Position numbers and translations under genes: made by a program | Shown: positions 19,850-30,260 of the stretch, in pieces | Layout of the letters: each line of letters begins with the position of its first letter | How positions within the stretch are numbered: the stretch's first letter is position 1 | The notes under the pieces: model-generated | Database searches by the model: none | Seen by the model: only the letters and a program-made list of their open reading frames with translations | What the model was told of the DNA's origin: nothing | DNA from: Sabethes cyaneus | Taxonomy: Eukaryota; Arthropoda; Insecta; Diptera; Culicidae | NCBI RefSeq assembly: GCF_943734655.1 | Contig: NC_071355.1 | Coordinates: 235,814,027 to 235,878,026, forward strand | Direction: 5' to 3' | Length of the DNA stretch: 64,000 nucleotides

Positions 19850-20213
19850 TATTCAGTCAAAAAAAAAGCGGCTGTGCCGCTTTTATTTTATAAAGGATAT
19901 CTCGATGCGAGGACTAGGGAAAACTAACTAGAGGACGGTAAACCTAGGAAAACGAATAGACCTAGACAGATGTGATTTCTGCGGGGGGGCTGCCCCCCCG
20001 CAGTGGCCGGCGCTTCCGACGGCGGGTCACCGGCGAACACTCGCCGTTGCCTGCGGCCGGCTCGCCCTGAATCATCTAGGAAACGTTAAATATATGGATT
20101 ATGGCAAACGTACATTATGGCTCCCGTCGGAAGTGCCGGCCACTGCGGGGGGACAGCCCCCCGCAGAAATCACATCTGTCTAAGTCTATTCGCAAAGCCG
20201 CTTTTTTAATCTG
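19850..20213. mobile_element. GC-rich foldback element containing GC module copy 2
   Basis: Outer ends: TTTATTCAGTC then AAAAAAGCGGCTGTGC, matched inverted by GCAAAGCCGCTTTTTT then AATCTGAATC. Inner arms 19955-20028 and 20124-20189 are near-perfect inverted copies running CGAATAGACCTAGACAGATG, TGATTTCTGCGGGGGG, CCCCCGCAGTGGCCGGC, TTCCGACGG. The module bounded by CTAGGAAA (19934-20090) lies within. A short loop has TATGGCAAACGTACATTATG, the unit of the neighbouring minisatellite. Left end AAAGCGGCTGTGCCGCTTTT is itself a hairpin. No coding. Confidence 0.75.
19928..20090 (+). repeat. GC module bounded by CTAGGAAA, copy 2 (best preserved)
   Basis: AAACCTAGGAAAACG at the left, CCCCCCCGCAGTGGCCGGCG, CTTCCGACGGCGGGTC, CTCGCCGTTGCC and GGCCGGCTCG in the middle, GAATCATCTAGGAAACG at the right. 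See the copies at 7288 and 33128. Confidence 0.75.
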
Positions 20214-20302
20214 AATCAGTTAGGCCTCTTGCGACTTGGTCGCGCTGGTCCTTTAAGCTTTGAACTGGTCGAAGTGCAGTTCTGGGTCTCCAAACCAAAA
20301 AT

Positions 20303-20497
20303 ATGAATTATGGCAAACGTACATTATGGCAAACGTACATTATGGCTTCCGTCCATTATGGCAAACATACATTATGGCATTCGTCTTTATGGCTTCCGTC
20401 TATTATGGCAAACATACATTATGGCAATCGTCTATATGGCATTCGTACGTATGGCAACCGTCCGTATGGCTATCGTATTTATGGCTCTCGTCCGGTC
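20303..20497. repeat. TATGGC minisatellite, plus orientation (12 units)
   Basis: Units: TATGGCAAACGTACAT twice, TATGGCTTCCGTCCAT, TATGGCAAACATACAT, TATGGCATTCGTCTT, TATGGCTTCCGTCTAT and so on, alternating 16 and 15 bases, ending TATGGCTCTCGTCC. The TATGGC..CGT skeleton is constant while positions 7-9 and 13-16 vary. Mirror image of 17975-18140. Confidence 0.85.
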
Positions 20498-20504
20498 ACC
20501 CTTG

Positions 20505-20770
20505 GTAGCTTACCGCCGTCATCCTTTCCAGCTGCTTTGCCGTTTTTCAGCTTTCACTGCTTTTATAACCTCGTACAAAGTTAGTGGATCCACAGCTTGC
20601 CCATCATGGGCAAGTCGTTCTCCTATTTCTTCAGTCGTTCTCCTATTTCTGTTGAGCGCTCCATCTTGTTGACCATTCAACAATGTATCGAAATGTTGTT
20701 CCCAACGCTTAGCCACCCCTTTCATCCATTGATTGGCAATTTCGCTGCCCATCAAACCAGATTTGGAGTA
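20505..20770 (-). pseudogene. Non-LTR retrotransposon fragment (linker before RT)
   Basis: Minus frame: QWMKGVAKRWEQHFDTLLNG, ERLAHDGQAVDPLTLYEV, IKAVKAEKRQSSWKG. The RW.EHFDTLLNG and AVDPPTL.EV..A.K patterns mark the region between endonuclease and RT in this LINE family. Open for 84 codons, though the rest of the element is absent. The fragment ends exactly where the TTTACGCG MITE begins. Confidence 0.75.
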
Positions 20771-20933
20771 CACTGAAGTCGCTTTTTACGCGGTTTGTTT
20801 TTTACGCGACTATTTTTACGCGAATTTCGGAATTTACGCGATTTTTCTTACGCGAATTTCGGAATTTACGCGGTTTTTTAACGCGTTTTTATTTCCGCTG
20901 AACGAATACTTCGCGTAAAAAGCGACTTGAGTG
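20771..20933. mobile_element. TTTACGCG-type MITE, intact copy (163 bp)
   Basis: Ends CACTGAAGTCGCTTTTTA and, inverted, TAAAAAGCGACTTGAGTG, one mismatch over 22 bp, bordered by TA on both sides (20769-20770, 20934-20935). The interior is a tandem of TTTACGCGAATTTCGGAA. Diverged copy at 12787. Confidence 0.8.
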
Positions 20934-20939
20934 TATATT

Positions 20940-21220
20940 TGCAAATTTCCAATTGCTGTTTTATTCAACATGATACGATCCTGCATTACCGGTATTGCTA
21001 CCACACTTTAACATAATACGTAACAAAGAAAACGTAAAGAAGAATGCTTTTTCGGTTATCTAGCAGCAACACTATTGTAAACTTCTCTGAACGTTTGCCT
21101 CAATTATGCCACCGTATTTAATTAAATAGAGAGATAATACCGTCCTGTATCGTAAACGAATAACTTGTACCGCAATTAACGTGTTATTAGTATGAGAAAA
21201 GTTTAATAGCACTACCAGGT
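20940..21220. other. Spacer, no gene
   Basis: AT-rich unique DNA within the right half of the composite; nothing supported. Confidence 0.35.
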
Positions 21221-21221
21221 G

Positions 21222-21507
21222 GATAAAAAGGATTTTTGATATGCTTGTTGCGTAATCAAATTATCCTTTATCAAACCATATCATTTTCTGGTTGAACTGT
21301 TACTTAAACGTTCCGGATATTCACAATGTACCATGCGTCTCCATTAAGTCAAATGCCCATACAAATTTCAAGTTAAGTTTTTTCAAAAAAGTTCCATAGG
21401 CTACACGTATACGAGCAGTGCAGTGAAGTTCTGGATCGACAGGACTACACTATGATGTATATGTTTAAGCTCTAAGCCTGTGACCGATAGTGATGTTTCC
21501 TTGTGAG
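21222..21507. repeat. Right outer arm of the inverted composite
   Basis: Inverted counterpart of 17585-17875, ending CACTATCGG-type sequence then GATGTTTCCTTGT. It borders directly on a plus-strand LINE 3' scrap. Confidence 0.7.
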
Positions 21508-21650
21508 TCGATTAGGTTGAAGCCGACTTCCGTGTGCCGAGAAACTCAACAAATTGACGACCGAATGGAGTGTAGTGAAGAGAAAGTTTTGATACAGCAC
21601 GTACCACCCTGGCTCTTGTAACATAGAGCATAGAAGTAAGGAAGGAGAAA
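21508..21650 (+). pseudogene. Non-LTR retrotransposon 3'-end scrap
   Basis: Nucleotide similarity to 4047-4140: GATTAGGTTGAAGCCGACTT, CCGAGAAACTCAACAAATTG and the following E.WSV-type codons. Only the last 40 or so codons of the element. Confidence 0.6.
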
Positions 21651-22019
21651 TTGAAGTCAGAATTGATAGATGACGAATGGTAAGTGACCTACACACTCGT
21701 GAGTGCACGATCTCGCAGCGTCTTTCTGCACAGCTTGCTCACGAGGCAAGTCAACAGTTCGTGATGCGCAGCACACTAGGATGTATGGATACACATTATT
21801 ATGCTTTAGTTTTTCTTTCCTTTTTCAGTGAGAAACGGCATCAACTGCTGGGTTGCAGTGACGAGTGAGCGCGATGGCCGGGGCTAATATTACTCGCAAA
21901 AACCAATCGTAGTGTGAAGAAAAATAAAAAAGCGAGTCAAAAAGAGAATGCTACAGCAAGCGTGTTCATTAGAATGAGAACGCTCGTGTGAGAAAATCAG
22001 ACCACACGAGTGCGAGTTT

Positions 22020-22190
22020 TCTATACTGGTAGCAAGTGACAAGTAACAAGTGCGCAGTGACAGGTGAAACGTGATAGGTAAAAGGTAACAAGTGGCAAAT
22101 GGCAAGCGATAAGTGATAAGTGACAAATGACAACTAACAAGTGAGAAGTAAATAGTCAGAATTGAGAAATCCGAAGTGAGAAGTGGCTCT
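22020..22190. repeat. AAGTGACAAGT-type degenerate minisatellite
   Basis: About fifteen 9-11 base units: AGCAAGTGACAAGTAACAAG, TGCGCAGTGACAGGTGAAAC, GATAAGTGATAAGTGACAAA, ending GTGAGAAGTGG. It is followed by a 100-bp segment also found after the array at 29069-29255. Confidence 0.7.
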
Positions 22191-23999
22191 AATCAGCCTT
22201 GCCTCCATTCGCACTCGTATCCGTTTTGTCTCATGTACATTTGGCCTCGAATTCTTTATGATCCATCCATTATGCCTGATGTCAACATTCACCTTCTATT
22301 TCCACTGATTTTTCCAAATCAACCGGCATTCCGGCGACCGTTTCGAAATTGGTCTATGTTTAGTTATTTCGGTTGCACCCTCAATTAAAGCCAGGCATTT
22401 AAATTTCAAGCCATGCGCTATGTTTAACAACCTCATTAATTGATGATAATTACCTTGGACGCACAACCCAGCATCGCCATGTGATACACTGACATACGTG
22501 CCGACTTGCCGCCATCGCGTAGCGCCATCCGGCTAGGACACGAAATGTAAACATTTTCCAGCAAACCGCTGCTGCTAACGCGGGGACAAAACCACACACA
22601 AGCACACGGGCTCGCCCTCTACGCTCGACAAGGCAAGAGGAAAAAAACGTTTGGCATTCACTGATAGTTAATTCATTCTTACGCGTGACAGATTGCAGGA
22701 TGTTTTTAATTTATTATTTAAGCAACACACTGTTCATTAATTAATTGACTCACCGGAACTTCAACAGTCAGCGATTAAAAGTTGTCAATACCTATCGAAT
22801 TTTTTGCTACGTTTGGATTCTTTGTGAGTGGTGGATGAACTCGCACAATTCTATGACCCTTTTCCTCAAAAACTTTTTATTTGTTGTTTTTCTTAATATT
22901 TTGTTTTCTGGGAAAGTTGTAAAAAAATTGCAAAACAGCGTTGCAATGAAACGCATGTGCTAAATGTCATACATTATCTTATACATCCTTTTTCATCCTT
23001 TCATTTTTCTCGCGTGATAACGTCTCTATCCTCTTTTTACAGATTTAATGAACTAAGTAGCACGCTAGTGCATGAACGGCGACCGACAGGCCTTCAGCAG
23101 AACGTGTTTTAATTGGCTTTTTATATTTTGGTGTCGTGATAATCAACTGACAATTCTGCTTTTTGAAAATACAGTCCACTCTAGCAAAGTTCGAACGGGT
23201 TAGCACCTCGTGTCGAATTGCGTGTCCGTGGAATTTTGAAATAGTGTGGGCATTTTGATTATATCCTTTTGCCCACACTCAGCAGGTGCCAGTAGCCAAT
23301 TCATCGTTCAGTGTCCTGTTTTTGCATTCCATTAATGTGGTCATTCGACATTAAGGTAAATTTATCATAGCTAGAAATAATCGTTTCACCCTTCGTTGCG
23401 GTAATTAGCGAATAATTACGTTACCCATTAATCAAGACTCAGCAGGACATGTTCTGCGCCGCAACGTGCATTGCGTGTTTCATTTTAACAGATCGGTAAA
23501 ATGCATTAAATTATTATTTACTCGTGGCATACAGCATTTTGCAGTTCAGTTACAAATTTTGTGAACATTGCAAATTGTTTATTAATCATTCAAGTTTTCC
23601 ATACAGAAAATGCTCAAAACAAGCACTCGGCTAAGATTGTTTGTTTGGAGCCACGGGCGGTAAAACAAGCTTCACAAAAGGAATACGACTTGTTAGACTG
23701 ACTTTTCCCGGATTTTGATTTGTGTGTGCGTGTACATATTCACCGACGAACTTAGTTCGCTCATAATACTTCCATAAGTTCGCTGACTGCGCATTTTAAT
23801 TGTAATTCAGCATCTTTCGCTGCCTCGTCATCAGCATCATACCAGCACCTATGCCATCCGGAGCGAAAGGCACACACATATGGTTTCGAGCGATAATATG
23901 TCTGCGTCAGGTTCTAGCTCGTGCCTCGTACTACTAAGCCGTGAAAGCAATCTCCAATTAAATTGTCTAACTTTTCCACGCTGTCGCATCATTTCAAGC
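22191..23999. other. No gene recognised
   Basis: After the shared post-array segment (to about 22330) the DNA looks unique, with short chance frames. No exon or element ends supported. Confidence 0.4.
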
Positions 24000-24425
24000 C
24001 GCCGCCACAGTGAGTGAGTCAGTCATTCAGCGAGTGTGAGCAAACAGAAATTTCCTCCGAGGGCCTTCACCTCCTAGCTCACTCACGTCAGCTTTAACGG
24101 TGCCTGATTCCGTTGGCCGCGTAACCGTAGCCGTCATCAGCACCATCACTGCCACCGGGCGCGGCGGGCGGTGTGTGAAATCAACAGCGAACGGTTCCAG
24201 TTTTCCACGTTAATGCCCCTACGGGCATCATCAGGCGCGCGAGTGCACCGAGCAGCGATCCGCACGAAATCCCTTTCCGGGTGGGATCTCCTGTGCGTAT
24301 ACCTGTATGGAACCTTGCGAGCGAGTGAAGGAAGGCTAAAGCTTCTTGCCAAAGCTGCCGTTTGTTTTCACTTTGCTTGCACGCCTGCAGTGCTTGGCTT
24401 CGCTTCAGAAGACATTTTTCTGTAA
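24000..24425. promoter_or_regulatory. GC-richer unique block, possible regulatory or 5' UTR DNA
   Basis: Clearly higher GC than its surroundings, repeat-free, with GTGAGTGAGTCAGTCATTCA (contains arthropod initiator-like TCAGT and TCATTC) and a GCGCGGCGGGCGG run. Overlapping 70-85 codon frames on both strands reflect composition. No TATA-initiator pair or exon frame could be fixed. Confidence 0.2.
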
Positions 24426-24429
24426 AATT

Positions 24430-25845
24430 TTGTTCCAAACAAATGTGGCAATTGTGGATTTAAACTCAATTCTATGTTCTGATTGAGCTGAAAGCATTTC
24501 TCTCCGATGAACGGTTTTGTACCGATTATTTTGTTTTTCCAATTATCATAAATCGTCAGTATCAGGTTGCGAATAAAATAATCCCGACAATATATTAAGC
24601 AATTGGCCTTCTTTCTAGTGCAAATGTTAAAGTGATTCTAAACATGAATGCTTAATTATTGCATTCTTATTGCTGTCACTAGAGCCACAAAAAACTTATG
24701 CAATAAAAGTAAAATGGTTGAGTCGGGTATAACAGTTCTACGTTAAGAATGTTCTGAACCATTCTAATAACTTGTCGGAAGCATCAGCAGACTTTGTCTA
24801 TGCCAGTGCGATAGCTGTTTGCCTATAATGTACCTTTATACACCTACCCAGTTAAGCGGAAGAGTATTTTATCTATGAAGCGCTTCCACAACGGGGCACA
24901 GTCTGAATAAAAATTTAAATTTGCAATAAAATAATCATAAGCAGACATGAGCAGCACAAGCACAAGCATAAAGTACTGCTCGGTTGCTGTTAGCCGGGTC
25001 TGAAAATTTGCAAAATAAAGGGTAGAAACAGCACTTAAAACTGAATGACTGCCAGATTGCTAGAAAGCAGTTTTTATTAGTAGAAATGCAAACAGGTTGG
25101 ATTAGGCGAATCTAAATTATGTGATCCCATGAAATATACGACCTTATTTATATCGTCTGTGCGAATTGGAATTTCGAAAAATTATGCACGAATGTTGTTT
25201 CAAAGCACAGTTCTCAGTTAGTTTTAAACTGAGCTTTATGATGTTCTAGCTAATTAACAATTTGTTTTCCGGAGTTAACAACTTTTCCCTAGTTCTCTAT
25301 TGAGAATAGGTGTAGTTACTTTTTTACCAGACCTTTTTCCCACGAATTCAGCCTCTGGGGTTCATTTTGTAGACCAGTTAGATTGAAAGTGATAGCAACC
25401 ATTGTAATTCGAAGACCAACATTCGAAGTTCGAAGAAAACTATTTTGAACAATTGTTCTATTTTGATAGAAAAATGCTACTTTATGTTGCTATCCTATGA
25501 TCCCACATGATGGTGGTGTGAAAATTAAAGATGTTGGAAGCTCCCATCCCTCCTTTTTCGGACTCTCCGCCTGAAGACGTTTTACTGTCTGAATCTGTAG
25601 TCGTTCAAAGCATGTTATTACCAAAACATGCGTGGCTTGGGTATCAAAATAGACGGCTTTTGAGAAAATATACTCGACGTAGTTGTTTGCAGGTATTACA
25701 CACGATTCCAATGAAGCTAAGTTCTTCCATTGATCTCATCCTCATCTGCAACTTATTGGGACAAATGTGGGTAAGAACATAGTTGATGAGCATGATGAGT
25801 TGATGAGTTTTTTATCTTCCCTCCGACCCTCCAACACGTATGTCC
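24430..25845. other. No gene recognised
   Basis: AT-rich unique-looking DNA. Two overlapping short frames at 25490-25780 lack similarity to anything I know. Confidence 0.4.
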
Positions 25846-25849
25846 TAGC

Positions 25850-26905
25850 GAGGCTGTATGAACCGCAGCCTTTCCATCATCATCAGCAGTATAGATCCGT
25901 GCTGGCTCGGGCTGTTTAAATCAATCGTCTCCATTCAGATTGATCTTGGCCATTCGTCGCAAATTTTCCAGGTGTCTCAGAAGTCACAAATCACTTTCGA
26001 ATTCGACGAACCATCTTGCACGTTGAGTCCCTCTGTTATTTAAGCCGGAGGAAATTGCAGAAAAGAACCATTTTCGTCGCACTATCGTCCGGCATGCTTA
26101 CAATGCATCCAGCCTATCATACGCTACCGACTCTCGCCAAAAGTACGATGAGCAGTGCTTGAAGATTGTGGTTCACACGTCTTTACCACTCTCCGCTTGC
26201 AGTTTGTACTTTGCCACTGGATCTCCTTACTAGTATTGTTGTCCGCGGTCACCAGCGAAGCGATCCCAAATACATGAACTCTTTTACTACTTCTAGTTCG
26301 TCGCCGTCAATGGTTACCGTACGTGGGTGGCGTTCGTATATCTCATTTAAACCTTTTCCTTTTATGTATTTGGTATTCGGTGTGTTTATTTTTAGCCCAA
26401 TCCTTCTAAACTCCGTTTTCAGTCTGGTGTAGATTGTTTTCGCCTTCGCAAAGTTCCATGCTGCAACGTCTGCGACGCCTACAAATTGTCTACATTTGGT
26501 GACAATCGCATCTCTCGTTTCGATGCCCGCTCAACGGATCACCCCCTCAAGAGCGGTGTTGAACAATACAGGATAAGTCGTCACCCTCGCCGCGTCTTGA
26601 ACGGATTTGAGAGTGTCCCCGAGATGCGCACGAATTACTCGGTCCAATATAGCTCTGCACAGTTGCGCTAGTTTGTCCGGAAAATTGTATTCGTGTATTT
26701 TCTGCCAAAGCTGGTCTCGATCGATTGTATCGTCTGCTGCTTTGAAGTCAATAAAGATGTGATGCGTGGGAACATCGCACTACCAATATTTCGGCAAGAC
26801 CTGTCGGATGGTATAAATTTGTTCCGTAGTTACGCGATCTCCTATGAAGCCCTAATGAAATGTAATTCCGTACGAAACCTTGTGCTATTGTGTTACGCCG
26901 ACTAG
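25850..26905 (-). pseudogene. Non-LTR retrotransposon remnant, RT to C-terminus
   Basis: On the minus strand: an RT segment over 26660-26900 (DDTIDRDQLWQ-like, from FFIDFKAADD..), a TVTIDGDELEVVKEFMYLG segment (about 26270-26330), a D.GE.K.QAESG-type block near 26200, then the C-terminal VKMVLFCNFL-like and RWFDEFESD segments (25960-26090). Repeated frame breaks. Same family as 13870-14640. Confidence 0.75.
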
Positions 26906-27925
26906 AGTTCTAGAGTTTTGAAACCAACAAATAACAGCACAAAAACGCAAATGGTAGAATAACTACTTATCTGATGTAGCACTCGCCAGGCCGTGCTTTG
27001 ATGGGTATGGCATCGTACCGAATACAGCAATTAGGTCATATACCGCTCATATCGTATTGTTTTCATACATGTACCCAGAAATACGAAGTAATGTATACCG
27101 GTCAACCTCTTTCTCGTTCAATAGCGGTTAAAAAATTTACTAAACCACGAGTGCTTCACTAACACATACAGGGTGTTAAGTAACTCGGTGCAAATCTTTC
27201 ACTGGGTAATAGAGGACCACATTTGACGTAAAAATTCTTTCTACGCCCATGGTAAATCTAAATCATTGCTGAGTAATTAAACATTTTTAATTTACGATTC
27301 TGTTTGTCTTAAATTGGCTCTAGTACTAAATGTATGCTAGCTAGCTTAATTCTGTTACTTTCCTTCAACAGCTGAGAAAATTTTATACTGAAAATTGTCT
27401 TCAAACTTTCTACTTCATAAAATTTAGTAACTTTTCAGATGCAAAAAGCTTTGAAATGAATGTTTCTCAAGGGGTTTTTACCAAATTTCTCCTGAAACTC
27501 TAGTACCGTGCTACAATTCGTTCTTTAACGTGAACGGCTGTCTCTTTTAGTTTCGTTGCACTTTAGACTTCTTGGGTCTCTCTAGGACGTTTCTGAAAAC
27601 GATTGCAGCAAGTATTCCTCGGAAGATTTTGTGGATATTCACCTTTGCTATGGCGTCGCTAATTGTTAAGTAACGACATTAGGTGTAAGGTTGTAGATTT
27701 TCCTACTGTCGACTACCTAATGCAAGGGTGTAAACACAAATCCAGATGTGTTCGTTTTGTTACACAAGGCTTTTAATTCAGGAACGATTATGGTAACGCA
27801 CCGTCGCTTACGAGAAGGAACGTTGTTTCCAACGAGGCTATGAGGAGAGTAGCATCTGCAAGTGGCGTCAGCGATTGACCAAGAAATTTTGCGGATTGTG
27901 GGAAATGATCCCAAGACGAACATAA
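26906..27925. other. No gene recognised
   Basis: Contains ACAGGGTGTTAAGTAACTCG (27170), which looks like the start of an old repeat, and a minus frame at 27717-27923 without recognisable domain. Neither supported further. Confidence 0.35.
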
Positions 27926-28033
27926 CCCAAGTGACAATTTGGGTTATATTACACTCTTATGATGGCATTTAAGACCAAAATTAGTCATGAAAACCGCCAT
28001 AAGAGCACAATAAAACTTACATTGTTGCTTGGG
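27926..28033. mobile_element. 108-bp palindromic MITE, copy 2 (inverted relative to copy 1)
   Basis: Starts CCCAAGTGACAATTTGGGTT, ends TTACATTGTTGCTTGGG. Core CCAAAATTAGTCATGAAAA is the reverse complement of the core at 5557-5664. Same length, a few substitutions. Confidence 0.7.
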
Positions 28034-28160
28034 AAGCCAAGTTGCATCACAAATGTATTCTTTCCACACTACAGGTTCAGGAGCTGCTGTCTGGGGATAA
28101 ACAATAAACCAATGGATATGCAAGCAAAATTAGAGGCAAACTCTCAATTTATGAAAAACA

Positions 28161-28183
28161 TTGTTGTTGCTGTTGTTGTTGTT
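28161..28183. repeat. (TTG)n microsatellite
   Basis: TTGTTGTTGCTGTTGTTGTT run; one interrupted triplet. Confidence 0.8.
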
Positions 28184-28269
28184 CATATCATGTCAAACCG
28201 TGTCCGTCGCACGCGGTGTTGTAGTACTATATGCTATGCGTGATGTATGAATTCATGCAAAATCATGGT

Positions 28270-28325
28270 CAAAATAGGGGAGTAGGGGGTAGGGAGTAGG
28301 GAGTAGGTATAGGGCCGACAGTAGG
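28270..28325. repeat. GGGAGTA array, short left part
   Basis: AGGGGAGTAGGGGGTAGGGA followed by GTAGGGAGTAGGTATAGGG: the same heptamer as 28700-29068, separated from it by a 372-bp MITE. Probably one array before the insertion. Confidence 0.75.
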
Positions 28326-28327
28326 TA

Positions 28328-28699
28328 CCGTGGACCCCCGTTCGTTTGACCGTTTTTAATCTGAACACTTTTTAATTTGAACACCGTTGGTTTGCACGAC
28401 GTGCAAATTAAAAATGCTTCAAATGTCATTCTCAATATGACATTTGCTTATGCAGACAATACACATAAAAACGATTTGTTTGTACTAATCTAGCGTGTTT
28501 AATCTATTTCACATTGCGTTTTCCCAACGATTATGGTACAAATCGACTGCCAACTGAATCAAACCTCCAAAACAATAACAAAGAGCAGGGTAGCCAGTTC
28601 ACACAAGTTCCAGCATATTTAGGGATTCCAGTTGTTCAAATTAAAAACTAATCCCGTTAGTTTGCATGAGGAATCGTTCAAACGAGCGGGGGTCCACTG
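28328..28699. mobile_element. pogo/Tc1-like MITE inserted in the GGGAGTA array
   Basis: Ends CCGTGGACCCCCGTTCGTTT and, inverted, AAACGAGCGGGGGTCCACTG, about 26 bp with a few mismatches, bordered by TA on both sides (28326-28327, 28700-28701). 372 bp, no transposase. Its insertion into the array gives relative age: array first, MITE later. Confidence 0.8.
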
Positions 28700-29068
28700 T
28701 AGTAGGAAGTAGGGAGTAGGGAGTAGGGAGTACGGAGTAGGGAGTACGGAGTAGAGGGTAGGGAGTAGGGAGTAGGGAGTAGGGAGTAGGGAGTAGGGAG
28801 TAGGGAGTAGGGAGTAGGGAGTAGGGAGTAGGGAGTAGGGAGTAGGGAGTAGGGAGTAGGGAGTAGGGAGTAGGGAGTAGGGAGTAGGGAGTAGGGAGTA
28901 GGGAGTAGGGAGTAGGGAGTAGGGAGTAGGGAGTAGGGAGTAGGGAGTAGGGAGTAGGGAGTAGGGAGTAGGGAGTAGGGAGTAGGGAGTAGGGAGTAGG
29001 GAGTAGGGAGTAGGGAGTAGGGAGTAGGGAGTAGGGAGTAGGGAGTAGGGAGTAGGGAGTAGGGAGTA
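28700..29068. repeat. GGGAGTA heptamer satellite, about 51 copies
   Basis: Nearly perfect tandem GGGAGTA on the plus strand with a few early variants (TACGGAG, AGAGGGTAG). Three heptamers make 21 bases, so the minus strand is open for 212 codons as a YSLLPTP repeat; this is not evidence of a protein. Regular GGG runs spaced by four bases give strong G-quadruplex potential. Confidence 0.95.
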
Positions 29069-29255
29069 GTGGAAGTGAGAAGTGAAGAGAGAAGTGAAAA
29101 ATAAGTAGTAAGAAGTGAATAGTAAGAAGTGAGAAATGAGAAAGGAGAAGAATGTAGTATGAGAGATGGGAAATGAAAAATATAAAGTGAGGTGAATAGA
29201 GTGAAAAGAAAAGAAAAAAGTGAGATGTGAGAAGTGACTATGTAGTGTGTGGTAA
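29069..29255. repeat. AAGTGAGAAGT-type degenerate minisatellite
   Basis: GGAAGTGAGAAGTGAAGAGA, GTAGTAAGAAGTGAATAG and similar units continue directly from the heptamer array, suggesting the heptamer array expanded out of this older repeat. Confidence 0.7.
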
Positions 29256-29939
29256 GAAATGGTAGTACTTCAATATCACTTGAATCGTATGCGACCTCGG
29301 GTCCATTCAGACTCATATCCTTTCAGTCTCGCGTCCATCATGTCTTTTGACAGTATACTTTCCATCCAATATGTCTCACCTCTATTAGCATTTTGTACTA
29401 TCCAAAGCAATCCAGCCAGCATCATACCTCGGAGCCAACTGGGAGGCTTTGTTCTATTCACATTGTAAAATAAGCCATTCTTCGTATAACACTTGCTAGC
29501 CTGTTCAGTAAGCAGGAACTTGTACAACATCTCTTGCATTTGGAGAAGAGATTTGTGGTATAACGATCAGCGCTCAAAACTTGGCCAAAATAAACAGATT
29601 ATGGCACTCATTCAAGAAAACCACTAGTCTAGTCGAGAACCTGATAAAGCTTCTTAATTTTTTCTTGTTTGTCAATTTTAAATAAATATTCAAGACTTTT
29701 TTTTCGTTTTTCATTGTTGTTTCGACTATAATTCAGGTAAATTTTATCAATATTTAAAAATGGGCGATGCTATATAGTAGCATGCAGCGTAAGTGCATAA
29801 GCAAGCTAAAGTTGTTCGCAACATGTAGAAAAATAGAAGAAGTTCTCCCACTATGCGTATTAAATCCGTCTGAATTCTGTCGAAAAATGTCTCCTTTCGA
29901 TCTTTGGTCTCGCTTTTCGATGCGTCCCACAGAAGTTCA
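29256..29939. other. Post-array segment, then unique DNA
   Basis: 29300-29385 shares an ordered set of words with 22200-22290 (TCCATTC..ACTC.TATCC, GTCTC, CCATCCA.TATG). After that no gene or element recognised. Confidence 0.4.
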
Positions 29940-30260
29940 TAGCCGCAAGCAGTCACTGCTCACGTCGACGACGATAACGACGACGACCGACAGGATGTCA
30001 AGAGTCACGGTCGCGATCCTAGACGTGACACGTTGAGAGGTGGGATAACTGCATCAACAAAGGCACCAGCGAGCGCGCTCCTGGCGAGTAGAGAAAGCAC
30101 CACTCGGCAAAGTGAAAGATTACGCATGAAAAAGCACCATAGCGAGAGCGGTCCCGTAGGATGCAACGCACGTTTGTGTGTCGCCTTTGAACTCTTCACT
30201 CTAGTCGGTTGGTGTCTAGTTGGTTGGATGGACAACGAACGATGCCGTTGACAGTAGTTC
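29940..30260. promoter_or_regulatory. GC-richer block, possible regulatory or 5' UTR DNA
   Basis: Starts with imperfect GAC triplets (29965-29990), continues GC-rich and repeat-free, with open frames on both strands and none protein-like. Candidate only. Confidence 0.2.

Noticed and set aside
28700..29068. Telomere-like repeat
   Set aside because: GGGAGTA resembles G-rich telomere motifs, but dipterans lack simple telomere repeats and the array is internal, flanked by ordinary DNA.
28678..29316. 212-codon minus-strand frame with YSLLPTP repeats
   Set aside because: It is the translation of the GGGAGTA heptamer array; three heptamers are 21 bases, so no stop can arise. Not a protein gene.
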